64,000 nucleotides of DNA from Eumeta japonica (Eukaryota; Arthropoda; Insecta; Lepidoptera; Psychidae). Of this stretch, positions 23,301 through 38,300 are shown one piece after another. The translations under genes were made by a program, and so were the position numbers. The first letter of the stretch is position 1; every line of letters begins with the position of its first letter. The stretch spans positions 62,001-126,000 of the forward strand of contig BGZK01000907.1 of the NCBI GenBank assembly GCA_005406025.1, given 5' to 3'. The notes beneath the pieces are model-generated. The model searched no databases. It saw only the letters and a list, made by a program, of their open reading frames with translations, and had not been told where the DNA came from.

Positions 23301-26300
23301 CGCAATTCAAGCTAATCGTTTATTATGTGGACTAATAGATGTCACTATTTCAAAAAATATGTTTTTGAGGAATATATGGGATTTTATAAAAGAACGTCAC
23401 ATTATGTAGCAATGAAATTAAATTTTTAAATGTTTGTCATTCAAAAAGCACAGACGTTTTCAGAAAATACCTTATACTTGACATAGTTGTGCATCATGAT
23501 ACATATTTCTTTGTGTTTTATTTATTTTATAAAGTACGTTTGTAGATAAGATGACAAAAAGTTTGATATTTTCAATTTCTGTAACAGTAGTATCGTAAAT
23601 TAGAAGCAATAGACCTTTTCTTAAATTATGAAATAAATTTTCATTTTATAAATTACCTAAACGCGTACTCATTTCTAACTATTTGTTAAAAATATACGTA
23701 TTATCGCTATTAAATAGTACTTTACTAAAATAATGTTCTAGTTATGACATTAGGAATGTCCTACGAGACAAATCACCTGCCGCAACTATCAATCCGGCTG
23801 GACAGAACAATGATCGGACCTCGCTCCCCGATCATTGTGTTAATTGTCTGACATCGTAACCATTTTGTGTTAACCTCCACGGCCTTGTGGTGTTTCCGCA
23901 TGTGCATAGACCGAGTTAGTGTCATTTAAATAACGAACCGTTATCTAGAAATATAAGAAATAGGTTTGAACACAACTCTTCTGTCTTCATTTGAAAATAT
24001 ACTTGACCGATATTTTAGGGCGAATGAAATATGGAAAGTATCTATTTCTTTAGATAGCAATCTAAAAGTTTTTTCGCTTAGATGTCGTTAGATCTGCAGC
24101 TTCCAAAAGAAGACTTATTGGGTTGGTTCTAATGTATTTTGCTATCTGATACAAGTGTCTAACTTCTCCCAAAATTATAATTGTATGTTATACCTAGGAC
24201 TATTAGGTTCCAATTTTAATTAAAATATGAATTAATTTCTTTAAAAATAGTATATATATTTTAACGAAACTGATTAATTATTCTTTGGCTATTTCTTATC
24301 CGACCAATTTATATTTCCAAATATTGACGTTCAAAAATTTCGTTTTACGGATATTTCGTCACAGTCTATTTATCAACACAAAAATTTTAATGACGAGTAA
24401 TAATTTAAATAACAAGCAATAAACACAGGGCATCAAGACTAGAAGTATCTTTGCAAAAACAAAACAAATGCGCATGCGAGCCCCTTAAGGCTTCGTTGTA
24501 GATCTGCCCACGGACTATTTATTTATGCGCATGTACATTCATGGCAGCTGGTCTTCGCAAATATTCGCATAATTTATTTATGTTTAGTTCCACTTAAAGT
24601 CACAACATGGAACGGTGAAACTATATGCCTATAACTTACCTTTTAATTAAACCTTGAAGTTTAATCGTTTACTATTTAACAAAATATTTAAATGAAAAAA
24701 ATAGCTGAATGTAGTATATCAAAGTTTAATATAATCTCTCGTTTGATAGCAATAAAAGCTTAAAGTCTAGAAAAAAGCGATTAAATAAAGATAAACATTG
24801 TAATTATGTCGATAACTTCCAAATTAAACTAATTCCAATCTTTTTCAAAAGTTTATCAATGTTTAGCAATGTAATAACAAATGCCCATATCATTGTCTAC
24901 GCCATGTATTTCTGCTACGTTATGTTAAACTCTTTGATTGGTTTTGGTAGATGGTAATATATCGGTCGATTAGTCTTATCTTCATTAATTGTACATTTTT
25001 AATTATTTACATTGATGTGATGACTGTTTTCTTTTTTTTTTGATGATGATTGTTTGTGTAATGACTGTTTATTTCACTAGTAACTGTCACAGCAAGTAAG
25101 GAACGACTTTTATTTAACAGTTATCGTTTACATAAATCAAGCATAAATATATATACTAACTATGAGAATTGAATTTGTTCTATTTTTCGAATTCATTAGA
25201 TAGTTATAGATTTCAATCTCAAATCTCATTAGATTTGAAATCCTAAGGCCCCGATTTTGATACATCATGTGAATAAAACAACTCGATAGCGACATCAGAG
25301 CTTGTGTCCTGCTAATTTCTTAGTAATTACACTTCGAAATGAATGTTTGATGGTTTGCAGCAGGTGCTTGGAGGTTTTCTGAGTCATAAGCCCGGTCGAT
25401 TCCGGTTAAAGTCGCTAACCTCTATTTGATAATATTAGGCATATCATCATTTTCTGTATCACCAAATACATACAGTTTTCTACTTTCTCATTATACGAAA
25501 AAGTCTCCCGAAAGAAATCTCGCCTTCACATAAAGTTCACCTTTTATGCAGGCCTTAGGTGATGCGGCCCACTTTAGGAATCCAAATACACTGTTGCCAC
25601 TGGAAAGCGGCTGTCGTTCTTGTTAACAAATATAGAAGCCGAATAGCGAGACGGCTAACGTTCCATTTGGAAGTGGACCATGTTATGTTAGTTGGTATGG
25701 TTTGTAGAAAAAAAAAAAGTTCGTGAATTAAGTTTGCATGCGCTGTGATCGGACGAGATAATCGTCTCGAATCGAAGATGCTTACGTGGGTAGATAGGAA
25801 TTTTTGGTGTCTCGTACGTCAATTCGAAAACTGTTTGTCCGTTTTAGAACTTTTTCCCAGAAACTGTGTTTGTTATATTTAGATTTACATTTAGAATAAG
25901 TAGAGGTTACAGCGAGACATCACAGAAAGAGGAAAGAAATCTATCCATATTTAAATAAGACAGAGTTTTAATTTTGGAAAACTATTGAAATTCATTATTC
26001 CTCAGTCACTCTCCGTAAGTATTGAACATATTTGTTACCAGCATTTTGCTTTTTACTAATCTCGGTCTTATTAAACCTATTTCCCATTTTAATCCCTTTC
26101 TCTTTTCGTCTTGCTCTCTGTCTCTTCTCCTCCCCCCCTCCACTCGCCCTCTTTCTCCTTCGTTCCCTTCCAATCCATACCGTCCTCAACACCTTTCTCC
26201 CTCTCCAAACGAAGCAAACAAATACGCGTTTTTAAATGAATACGTTATTATGTTGTTTTTTTATAGTTTTTGTAGAATAAAACTTATGTAGTAGCAGAAC

Positions 26301-29300
26301 AAATAATAACACTCGATTTTTCTTCCGACATGATGCACTAAAATTGTTACTCTTTACACCCATCGCAATCATATGTATTCTAAAACCTGATTAGAATACG
26401 TATTTCTATATTAAAAAAAGAATGATGTACGTCGGACTATAGGCGTTGTAAGTGCACAAACGGTCAGACAGACGGTGTGTTTGATAATGTATATGGGTGA
26501 ATAAGGATTTAATTTAATATATAAAATTATACTTATATCACACTATACTATAGTTTTATTAAAGTATTAAAAACCGTATATAAAAAAACTTCAACTACTC
26601 GACTCAATATATCATATCTAAAAACCTGTAAACGTAGCATCCAATAGAATCTAATATTCATTAGGTAAACGGTAAGGAAAATTTAATTTCGCGCTACGGA
26701 ATATTAATGACGAAACTAATTCGCACTTGACAGATTTTTTAACGCCTACAGATTGTTTGCAACTTTTTACAATCACAAGCGGATTATATTCGGATCGATA
26801 GTTTATATGTGTGACGATGGAAAAACAGGTATATATGCTTTTTGTGAGAACAAAATAATATAATATAATGCAGTTTTTATTATTTTAAAAACCACAAGTA
26901 ACTCTTGGCAATATTGCATAAGGAAAGTATAAGTGCGTAATATATACTATAGTATACGTCTGTGTATGCACAGAAACATATGTAATTTCAGTAGATTTTT
27001 CCTGTTCCGAGGGAAATTATTTATTCAATAGAAATATAGTATCTTATATCTGTACCTTGGAAGTGAACAATATCAAGGATGGGCAAAAACGCGTGGAAAA
27101 CGTGTGAAAGTAAAGCTGAATGTGACAATTACGGGGTTGTTTGAAAGGTATTAAAATATAGTAACTTGTTTTGTCTTTTTTTTTTGATGTTGATTGAATA
27201 TATTTTTTGATATATTGTGACAAAAATTTTAAATGTGTTATTTTACCTACCTATGTTTCTTTATCTTACATTGTATAAAGTACAGTGGTATATGTCACTA
27301 GCATATTAAGTTATAATTGCAAATTATAAACTCATGTCTATTTCCCAGAATGGTAGACAGAGACTATAGATTTACACATGGTACGATATTTGTATATCTC
27401 TCTGGCCTCACTAATATCCATCAATATTTTCATGAAAGGTCGTCGCTTACGGGCTCTGAAAATTTAGCCCTTTATTAATATGCCACCAATATGGTTTGCT
27501 CATTTGAAAGAGTATGAGTGTGGACTAAAGGTGATGAGCTGTCTGTGAAATGCCTCCTATACGCCGTCGACCAAATAACCTTGCGCCGTCGGCGTGCGGG
27601 CTGCAGGAGATGGTAAATAAAACAATGATTCTATTAATAAAAGGGGTTAAAAAGGAAATGTCGACAAGACTAAGGTGATGCTGTTTCAAATAGGCGAATG
27701 TGCGACTGAATGCGATGTACTTTTAGAAGGTGAGAAAGTCGAACAAGTGAAAGAGTTTGTATACTTGGGTAGTTTATTTACAAATAATGGTAAACATGAT
27801 AGAGAAATAGAAAGGAAAGTAAATGCGGGAAATAAGGTGAATGGGGCCTTGCTCGCTATTATGAATAGTAAAAGTTTCTCACGACAAGTGCGTTTGGCTA
27901 TCCATAATGGAATCCTGATTCCTACACCTATGTACGGTAGTGAAGATTGGATATGGCAGAAGAAAAATGAAAATAGGATCAATGCAGTGGAGATACGATC
28001 GCTGCACTGTAATTAGAATATGAATTTTATTTTCAATCTCTCATAAAATTCAATAAAAAATGTAATTTACAAATACCAAAGTTTGTTATTATTAAGAGAT
28101 TAATCAGTTAGCGAGCACCTATAGAAAAAAATTGGCCATTTGGTATTTTCGTATCGTTTTAGTGTTATTTATTATAGGCAAAACAACAAAAAAGAAATCA
28201 TTATTCTTTACAGACCTCTGATAAATCAGGAACACATCACTTCATAGGTCTTTATAGAAATCATAAAACAGGGACGATAATCACTGTGATGTTTTCATTA
28301 AATCCTCATATTTAAGTTTGGAGATTACTTCGAATGGACATCAAAATTTGTAGTCTTTATATCAAACACTTTTTTAAATTTCGCTTCTTCAAACGTTGTT
28401 TTGTAGGTTTTTTTTAATATGCCATCCAAAATGTTACAGAATAACGAACAATCTCTATAGATTTTTTTATTTGTCAAAAGGAGCCGTGTATTCTTCATAA
28501 GAAAGCAAAAGATCCTGTATTATTTGTTCTCACTGATCATTAATTAGCAATTTTGAAAGTCATTACCTAGCATCGATGTATAAAAATTATACATCAACGC
28601 TACCTAGGCATTTTTATAGTTATAAAAAAAAACTCTTTCATGACATTCTTACTCAAATAAAAAAGCTTACAATACAGTAATATTAAAAAACTAATAAAAT
28701 ACCCTATTACATATCAAATATCTGAATCTATAATTCGTAGATCATATTGCTTTATATTACCATGTAGTGCAATTATTGTGACTTTAAAAGCATAAAAAAT
28801 TACATTTAACTAAAAAAGTACTTACGACTCTATACCTCTGAGGTGTAAAAATTAGAAATTATTTGTAACAATAAAAGTAATAAAAAGTGTCTCCGTTTTT
28901 AGGGTTTCCAACCAAAATGGCAAAAACGGAATCCTTATAGTTTTGTCATGGCCATCCGTCCGTCCGTTCGAATGTCACAGGCATTTTACTCATAAACTAT
29001 AAAAAAATATTTATAAAATTTATAGTGTAGATAAGACATTTACATAGCCGCTACCTAGTTTACTAGTAAAATAACGAAAATAAATATTTCTTGAGTGGCA
29101 TCCAATACATGTAACAAAAGCAGAAAAAAAATTTTCTCAGCAAACATCAACGTGTGGCACATATTTCGACAGATCTTTTGAAAACACTTTAAGGTTTTTA
29201 AGCATTTTTTCTTGATAAGTGAATATTTTCAGAATTAATCGCTCTGAAAATAGCATAAATTGTGCCCCCCCCCCTTATTTTTAAATCTTATGTCCAAAAA

Positions 29301-32300
29301 ATATGAAAAAAAAAATCAAAAGTGACACTTAATAATTACTTTCAATGAATATTATTTTTAACATAATCGGATGTACTGTTTTTGAGTTTTTGGAAAAAAC
29401 TACGTTTCTCAACAATAGGCCGTAATTGCCATTAAATACGCTCTTTTGCTGGTTGTTTTTTGTTTACACTATTTTAAGAGTAGTAGTCAATATATCTACT
29501 GGTTTCTCTAGTTATAGGCGACTAAAGTACTTATGCTTATTATGTGTGGGAAACAGAAAAAAGGGTAACAACATAATTTTTTCATCTGTAGTGCATTTCC
29601 TTGTAGTAACGGCTTTGGAACCCTATAATGAGCATGGTCCGACATGCGCTTGGCCGGTTTTTTTGATTTTTGTTTTGCTTTTCGCTTTAAGCACTTTGCT
29701 CGCTCTGCGAAAAAAAAATGCTCATTTATAAAAATGCACATAAAGCGTATACGAAAAAAAATCTTTTGCCATTTTTCAGAAAGATTGTAAAAAAGTTTAA
29801 TTTTTGGTAAAACAAGAGACAGGATATAAAAGTGAGTCTTTCTACATGCTTTTTGCACCTGAGTAGTTTTAGAAATAAGTGGGGAAAACTTCAAGCTTTC
29901 TTTTATTAGTACCGTGGGTTTGAATTTATATAAATAAGTTGTAATAAAAATAACCTTTTTACTATATATCACAATCGATAAAATATATTAAACGATTATA
30001 ACTAAAAAATATATACATTATTGCTACGGAACTCTAAAATTCTAGTTTCGTTTTTGTGAATTGCTAATTTTCAGCTTTTCGTTTTAGTTATCCGTTGAGA
30101 TTATCAAACCTCCGGAATTTCAAGACTCTAGGCCAACAGGAAGTATTTTGTAGGTGTTATCGGTTATATAGTCGCTTAGTATGAAAATGCGTATTTCGAA
30201 AGGTCATAAGCCTTTTATAGAGGTGAGCTAGAAACTTGTTTTCCTTTTTTTTTTAAATTACGACGTTGTAGACTTTAAAGACATATGATAATGATTTCAA
30301 ATGGATACCACAATACAGGCGAAGAACAAAGTATTAACTACAACGACGACTTTTAAGGTATGGAACCTTAAAAATCACCATCTTTGGCATCTGACGCCTA
30401 CCCAAGTCTTCCTATACGAGATCACGGTCTTTTATATCTTTTATAAATTATAATTTTATCAATCGTGATTTATAATCTTTCCTGAGATTTTAGTAGACAT
30501 ATCGCACTCGAGGCGTGCATTATCCACGAGCGGCCGTTACAAGGAAGCCCGACACACTCGACCTTCAGTGTCCAAGTGTCGTCGAGTTGTAACCGGCCAG
30601 TATGTCTTTTCATGCCCTCGACAGTGATGGATATCTAAGTCACGTCCGGATGCGGTTATGGTCGGTATTGTTTTTGAAGATCCGCGGCTGGAGTTAAGGG
30701 GAAGCGTTCGAATGAGTAATACGGCTAAAGCGGAAATAACTTATGATGCCGAAATTCCCGGGCTCGGAACAGTAAATATGAAAGCTTAGATAGGGAGTGG
30801 AGTAAAAAAAAATTTGGAATCGGAGAAGGTATTTTCGAACAGTGTAACCTGATAAGTTTTAAACTTGGGCTTATAATATACGCTTAGAGATCATCGTTCT
30901 CAACTTTTTTTATGAAAAATTACAGTAATAACGAGGGCTTGTAGAAACTTAAACGCTATTGAATAAATATATATTACTATCCTCATTAAAATATAGAATA
31001 TAATGAGAAATATTGTGAATATTAAAAGTTATTCAAAATTTATTGAACCTTGTGCCGTTGAAAACAATAAATTTTAATTTACGGAGATATTAATTTTACA
31101 AAGAGATTATAATTTAATTAATGTATTTATTATTTCCGATCAAAGCAATACGATTGCATTTTCATCAATGGCTAGATACTGAAACAATAAGTATTCTCAC
31201 ATGCTAGGCAATACGTTTGCCTAAATTGTACGAGTTTAATATGATTTTAGTTTGAGTAAAATGACTGTGTTGCATAAATATTGTGTTCGTAAGTTATTAA
31301 TTTAGATCTTAAATGTCACTAACGGACGGGTCAACGGACGCAGGCTTTGACCGCAGAGGCTTTGACCCTTTCCAAAAATACACTTCATATTTCTATATGA
31401 ATTAATTTTGAATGAAAAACGAATTTTATGTGCAAATTTTATCTCATCTTAAATTACAATTGGGTATTTGATAATTCTTTATTGCAGTAATCTAATTTAT
31501 ATGGTTTGAAAAAGTTAAATGTGAAATGGTTTTTGGAATTATGTAGCTATAAAATTAACTGGATTATAAATGTTCTGAATTGCCGTTTAGACAGAAAGGG
31601 CTTGAGTCTGTTAACCTTAATTAAAGCGATATTAAATATCAGGTAATTTGGTACATATTATCGTCGTTTCGACGAATTAAATAGACATGCTCTGAAAAAA
31701 TAAAATTTCTTCAGACAAAGAAATCTCATTGAATCAAGAATATATCGATTTATATATACCCAAACTCATCACGTTTTTGCCATCAGCAATTCCTTGTTTT
31801 GAAGCTATCCTCCTATTCTAATAGAATATTGGCTTTAGTTAAAATATGTTTTTCTTTTTAAAATTTTCATTATTCACATTATTGCAATCAAATGCTTCTA
31901 TTGACTTAACCGAATCATTTTATTATCTTGCCTACGAATAATGTGTTTCTAGAGAATGACAATTTATTTTTAAGAAAACACGATATATCATGCCAAGAAA
32001 ATCGTTTTGCTCCAAATACACACATTTTTTATTGAAGTCGATGGCGTTAAAGAAGTCATTTTTTTTAGAGGAAAACTATTTATGAAGCATTTTTTTTTTA
32101 GTGTTCAACAGAATAACCAAGTAATAAGTTTTAAAAACAAATAAATCACCTGTAACAACAATTTATCTAGTGTGACCGCATCGTAAATGAAGCAATTTCA
32201 ATATCTCGAAACAGGACCGCAAACGTCAATGTCTTATTACAGGATAATTGTTACCATCGTCGTGTTCAGGGTGTTAGTCAGCATTGGTAAGCGGAATACA

Positions 32301-35300
32301 GGTTGAGTGTCGCTTAAATTGAGCTTATCGCTTTTATAATCTGTAGTGTTGCAAATTTGGATATATCAAATAAACGACATTGATTTTACTTACTTTGAAA
32401 TTTTCGCTATTGTATTCTCACAAATTATTGAAAAGCCCAAATAAGGATTTGTAAGGTTTCTGCCTGAGAAAAAAAAATGTCAACACGTATAAAGCACCTA
32501 CATACGTCTACGTGTTTGTGCATAAGTAGGTTTAGTAGGGTATAAAATGTTTAATTTGGCCGATGTCCATCTGCGACCCGATATGGGGAGTCATTGAGCC
32601 CACACGAGCGCCGGCTGAGGCCGCCCGGTGTGCGCGCGCGTCCGCCGTCCGCCGCGCGCCGTCGCACGCGCACCCCGCCCGTTGTGTTTTTTTATTATTC
32701 AAATATATGTATTTCTAACAATTTATCGATTTAGTTTCAAAAAAAAAAACGCACCATTGCATAGAATTCAATAACAAGTAATACAATAATACCATAAAGT
32801 TTTAGCGATTGATTTAATTTGGGAATTCAATTCAATCGATAAATCAATAGTCGAAAAGAACGTTACTGCCGTGAATCAGTTGAGTAAATATTATGAGTTA
32901 AAATCAAAGTGGCCCAACGGAGTCGCAGTACCCCGGGGCCAGAGTGACGCGCGTGACGTAACACCCGCAGAACCTGTCCGGCTCGTTAAGGTTTGACTGA
33001 TGAAAGTGGTCGTAAATTATAGATTTCGATTCTATTTCATCGAATCGTTTGCGTGTATTTCATGCGAACGCAGTTACGTTTACGTAATTCAGTTCCTTGA
33101 GTATGTGGATTTAACGTTGGAGAATTTCGATTATGCGCTTAACCGTGGATCAACTCTTGGGTCATTATGTAATTTAAAAGTCCAGATATCGGTAGAGTGT
33201 AATTTGTCACACCTCTTACGACAGGCGCGAAGATGCTTCGACCTTCGACGGCTCGGCAAACTTATTGACCGAGCGGTTTCGCCACGAGGCACGTCCGCGG
33301 CGTGCGCGCGCACTCTGCAGCGGGCCGCCGCGCGCGCGCTCGTCTCTTACGCATCTCTTCTGTTCACAGAGCACGATAAGGAGTTCGCTAAACGACCTCT
33401 CGACATCGACATCGAAGAGGAGACACGTAAGAAGGAAACTTCCAAGTGGCTCGAAAGCCATTTCGGGAGCGATTCGCGTTCTTCACACGACTCCATCGCC
33501 GAGGAGCTGAGCCGCCGACCGGCCGCCTACTACGACGGCCCGAAGCCCGCCGACGAGGGCTACTACGGCAAACCCGCCCCCGTCGCCCCGCCGCCGCCCG
33601 TATATGCCGACCGGACCCTTCGCAAGAGCAAATCCTCCACACCTAGCGACGAACGCGCGCCTCCTACCGGCGCCGGTGGATATTTCAAGGGCGTCGTCGA
33701 CTGGTCTCAGAGGCGCGTCTCCAAGCCCAGGATGCCGGAGCCGCGTAGTTCTTCGCCTTCGCCGCCCGCCGTGCGCTCTCCATACGCCAGCGACGATCGC
33801 CTCCACGCCGCTTCGCCGAAACACGCCTACGGAAAACGAGAGTCACCGCCGGGGCGGCTGTCGCCCGTAGGTCGTCGGCATCCACCTTCCCGTGACGATT
33901 CCGCGTATGTGTCTTCGTCTACGATGCACAGTCCCCCGCGCGGCTCGCCTTTCCGCGACGCGGACCGATCGTATCGCGAGCCCTCCGTCGAGGAAGACTA
34001 CCGGCCGCCGGTCGCGCCCGAGCGGAGGCGCCACGCCAAACGGTCGGTCGAAGACGATCGCCGCTACGATAGCGGCTATCGTAGCTCTTCTAGGAACGAG
34101 ACGTCAGGGAGGTCTCGCGACAGTCGCGACGATGGCGCCGCCGAACCGCCACCCGACTACTCGCCCCCGCGGGAGAGGCGCGGCAGCCCCGAGCGCGAGC
34201 GCACGCCCCCGCGCAGGCGCGACCGGGAACGCGACGATCGCAAGCAGCATCAGAAGACGAGGTTCGCGGCGGACAGTGCGCGTCGCGCTTCGCCCGCGCG
34301 GAAGTCGGTCGGTTCCGCGATCGGGAATTCGATCAGGAAATTGGTCGGCAAAATTCGTTCGGCGTCTGCGGAGCGGCGTGCGCGCTGGCGCAGCTCACGG
34401 TCGCCGTCGCCGGAGCGCACGTACAAGCAGTACGGCGGGGAGCTGGCGCCGCCCGCGCCCGCCGCTTCGGCCGCGCCCCGCTACTACCTGGGCGAGGACC
34501 CTTTCGCGCCCAGCATCTACGGTCGCGAACACAAATACGAGGCCACGGCCGCGGCCAGTTCACGCCGCGCACCCGCCGTCGACGCCCGCGACCGCGACAC
34601 GCACAGGTGAGATACGCCACACGTCACACAATAGTTATCACAGGGAAACAAAAATAATTATTATCATCACATTTGACTTTATATGAATAAATAAGATTTG
34701 TTTATTTAAAAGAACATGATAGGGTTAATAATATATTAAAATTCAGTTATCAATGAAAAGTTGAACAACAAGAACTGATTTTAAATGAATGTCAACTGCT
34801 TAATAGATACAGATTTTATTAACAACTAAATAAACACCTATTTTCATCTTCAGATTTGGATATTCTTATGGCAAAGCAATAAAATTAGATATTCACGAAA
34901 CATGTCAAATATGTCTAGTAATAAATTTTGTACTTATAATAAAATGTAGCGAAGCCGTGTATATGTGAGTCTATTTCAGACTTGTTTATTTTTTACAGTT
35001 TTTTTCTTTAAAAAAATATTTATTACGTTCGTAAACATTTGTGATTAACTTTTCACGCCTTATGAGTGCACGGACTTTGGATTGAATGATTACAAAAAAA
35101 CGAAATAATTGTACCAAATTTGGAAATCTATACAATCTAAACGACACGCATGAAAGGGAAACGAAAGGTCTTTTGTTTGTTTTCTAAAGCACACGGAGCT
35201 GTCCAGTTGCACCGTTTAGTCAAATAATGGTGTTAAAAAAAGTTTATTTTACTTTGAAGTTTTTAAATAATTACTAAAATTCTTAATAATTGAAGATATA

Positions 35301-38300
35301 CGTTTCGATGTCGTGATTTTCTTGTAGAAGAATGATTCTGTTGAGTTCAAAAATATAATTTGTTGACAGAGTTTAGTACTTCATTTCCGTTTTTAAATAT
35401 CAAAGTTAGAGTTTCGACGTTATTTAATCGCATTCTTTTTATAATATCGAATTAAAATTCTTTAAAATCGAAATGAAAATGGATTCAGAAAATATTACGT
35501 ATTTTGTGTTCCGTGTTACGTTTGTCCTAACAAAATGGTGTATGTTTCATCACGGCCGTGAAATGGGGGTCAAGCAGAGCGTTACTAAACTTAAAGTGGA
35601 CCGTCAAAATAAATATTACGAGTCTGTTATGGAAACCGTTTCGCATTTCATTGTTGAATAGAATACATGAATATAAAAAAAGAGTCATTATAATAATAAA
35701 CAAAATAAATTTTGATCGATATTTTATCGACATGCTGATATTTATATAAGATGTAAATGAATGTGAGAAACGTGTTGGCACTCAGGTTAGTCGTATATGT
35801 ATACCAAACTTAAATTCCCACAAATAATTTAACTAACGAATTGTTTATGTACGCGTTTGTATAAGTTCTTTTCTGAACAAAAAGATATTTAAAAATTGAA
35901 CAATTCACTAAATATTAACATTGCAATTTATAATAATTACCTAAGTATCGATTTGGTCACAGGCAGTTTGCGACAGCCGAGTTTTTGTAACTAATAAAAG
36001 TGCACTCTTTGCCAGAGTCTAACTAGGTATTTTAACTAGGACAACACATACAGCATACGCTTTTTTTTTTTAAATTGTACTACTTTAATTAAGTATATTA
36101 GTATCAAATTCGTTTATCATACACAAAATATAAGTGGCAATCAATTCTATTATTATGAAAAATTAATTAAGTAATTAGGTTTAGTTAAAACTAGCTTTTG
36201 CCTCCATCAACATGAATATACATAGAATTTTTTTCATTTTTAAAAAGAGCCATCTCTTTTCTAATCATGATCCCGATCCCATTTTTGATAACGATCACCA
36301 TTATGCTCTCGATCCTAATCATTTGTTACATCGATTATGCACTGTGCAGTTTCACGCGCGTAGAGTACTATGCTGGTTCCTTAATACGTTTGCAATGGTC
36401 TTGTTCATTTACGTAAATACAATAATTATTGTAGCATTTGTATTTGTGGCGGTATCGTTCACGGTACGATTTCTATCCCGATGATGTTCTTGATTTCGAT
36501 CGCGATCCTGGATTAGGTTCCGATTTGGCGTCAGTTCATGATTCCGGTCTTTATTCTGATTTGTACGGACTTATTATCGATAATCAGCTATCCTCACAGC
36601 TAAACTGCTGAATTAGAGTTGCCAAATATTTTTAGAAGAAATAGAGTAGGGTATATGATTCCAGAGAGGGTAAATGAAAACTGTATAGTTATAAAAAAGA
36701 GAATTAATTATTTAAATTTTTATAACAGTAATTCGAAGTTTATTTGTTAATCCTATGTTCAGGAATATAAAAAAAAGATTGTTAGTTTATATTACTCCTT
36801 TTGCTGAAAAGTATTGGACCATTAAAAGGAATAATTTAATGCTTATTTTATTTCGCGCATAAATTCATAAACAGAAAAAATAATTATTTCATGTTTTAAA
36901 TCAATATTTTCAGGGACATACGATGTAGTTTTAGTAAACTTTGTACTAAATGAGTTAAATTTTCTATTAAAGGATTATTGTAGTGTACTCTACTAGTGTT
37001 ATAGATTATAAAGTATATCTACTCAAAATAGAGCACAATATTTTAGAGTAGGTTGGCAACCCTACGTTGAACTGAACTTCCTTTGGCGCTACCGCTCAAG
37101 GAGTGTTGTAACCCTGTGGTGACCCATATGCCAGTTTCTCGTAGTCCGCATTGCTGCTAACGTAGCATAATAATTTTTTAAATATAAATATTCTATTAAA
37201 AAAAATAAAAATCCAAGCCTTACGCTCTTATTTTTGCGGACATAAATACACGCCCATAACAAATCGATCGTATACAGTCATTTAAGTTGTTTTCGACATT
37301 GGCTTGCATAAAGAAATACAGTTACGTCTTATACACTTAGTCTATAGCATTCAGTAAAATAAACAGACAAACGTTCTTTAACAAAAAGTACATCTTTCTG
37401 GACTAATTATCTAAATATGTATCAATTAGCAATCATGTGAAGACAAACAGGAAACAAATGTAGATTTTGAAGGTATGGAGTATCATGACCATAAGTCGTG
37501 GATTTTTATAACTCATAAAATGTTGACTGTGATCGAGTATGCTTATGTATTCGGACATTGTATAGTATTTGGTCATAAATAATCAGTCCATTTAATAACG
37601 ATTTTTAATTTGGTTCATGAAGACTATGTTTGACAATCCCGAGTTACAGTATGTTCATAATGAACCTCATCCGCTACAATATATTATAAAGAAATAATGA
37701 AAAAATGACAAGTGTCAAACTGATTTTGTGTATGAAAGTTTTAGAAGATAGGTCTATAGGTCAAGTTACTCAGCAATCTGCGAATGTTCAGTGTGAGGTG
37801 AACTCGGGTACCTGCTAAGAGTTCCGCGAGAAAATGCGTAAAACGTATGTATTTACCCAGAAATCTATGTTCTTTCATTCACTTCGGCATCTTTACGTGA
37901 ATCCCATTTCTCGCTTGGCCTATTTTTATTCTATGTAATTTTAGTAAGTATGCGTTATGATAACAAGTTTGATGCTTGTGTTACGACCGTTACAAAAACA
38001 ATAAAAAAGTAAAAAAAAAAAACATTTTTTTTGTAAGAAGATCTCCCTTAAATTTTTACTTTTTTTTTCTTGTTATTTATCCGAATATCCGACGTATATT
38101 CTGTGAAATTTTTAACCCTCTACTTAATGCGGTTCAAAAGATACAGCCGTTGTATTGACGAACGAACGAACAGATAGACGGCGTAAGCTTAGTGATAGGG
38201 CCCCTTTAGCATAAAATATACAACAAATATTAATTATCGAAATATTATTGAGAGTACTAAGAGTGCAAATTTACAAATTTCCAATACAATTTTCTACGAA

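Larger units (their letters stand above)
23259..33369 (+). other. Large intron of about 10.1 kb between exons D and E
   Basis: AT-rich. It holds the pyrimidine tract at 26093, the RTE fragment at 27540, the GGAACCCT repeat at 28897 and a GC-rich island at 32570-33369 listed separately. It ends in CTCTTCTGTTCACAG. A mixed-composition block at about 30480-30770 has no open frame and no identified role. No other coding exon was seen. Confidence 0.65.

Noticed and set aside
29426..29972. Open frames of 101 and 154 codons around 29.4-30.0 kb
   Set aside because: They run through the noncoding GGAACCCT-type repeat and encode no recognisable domain.
33131..34686. Several long open frames on both strands over exon E
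   Set aside because: They are shadows caused by the very high GC content of the real exon. Only one frame joins the neighbouring exons in phase.
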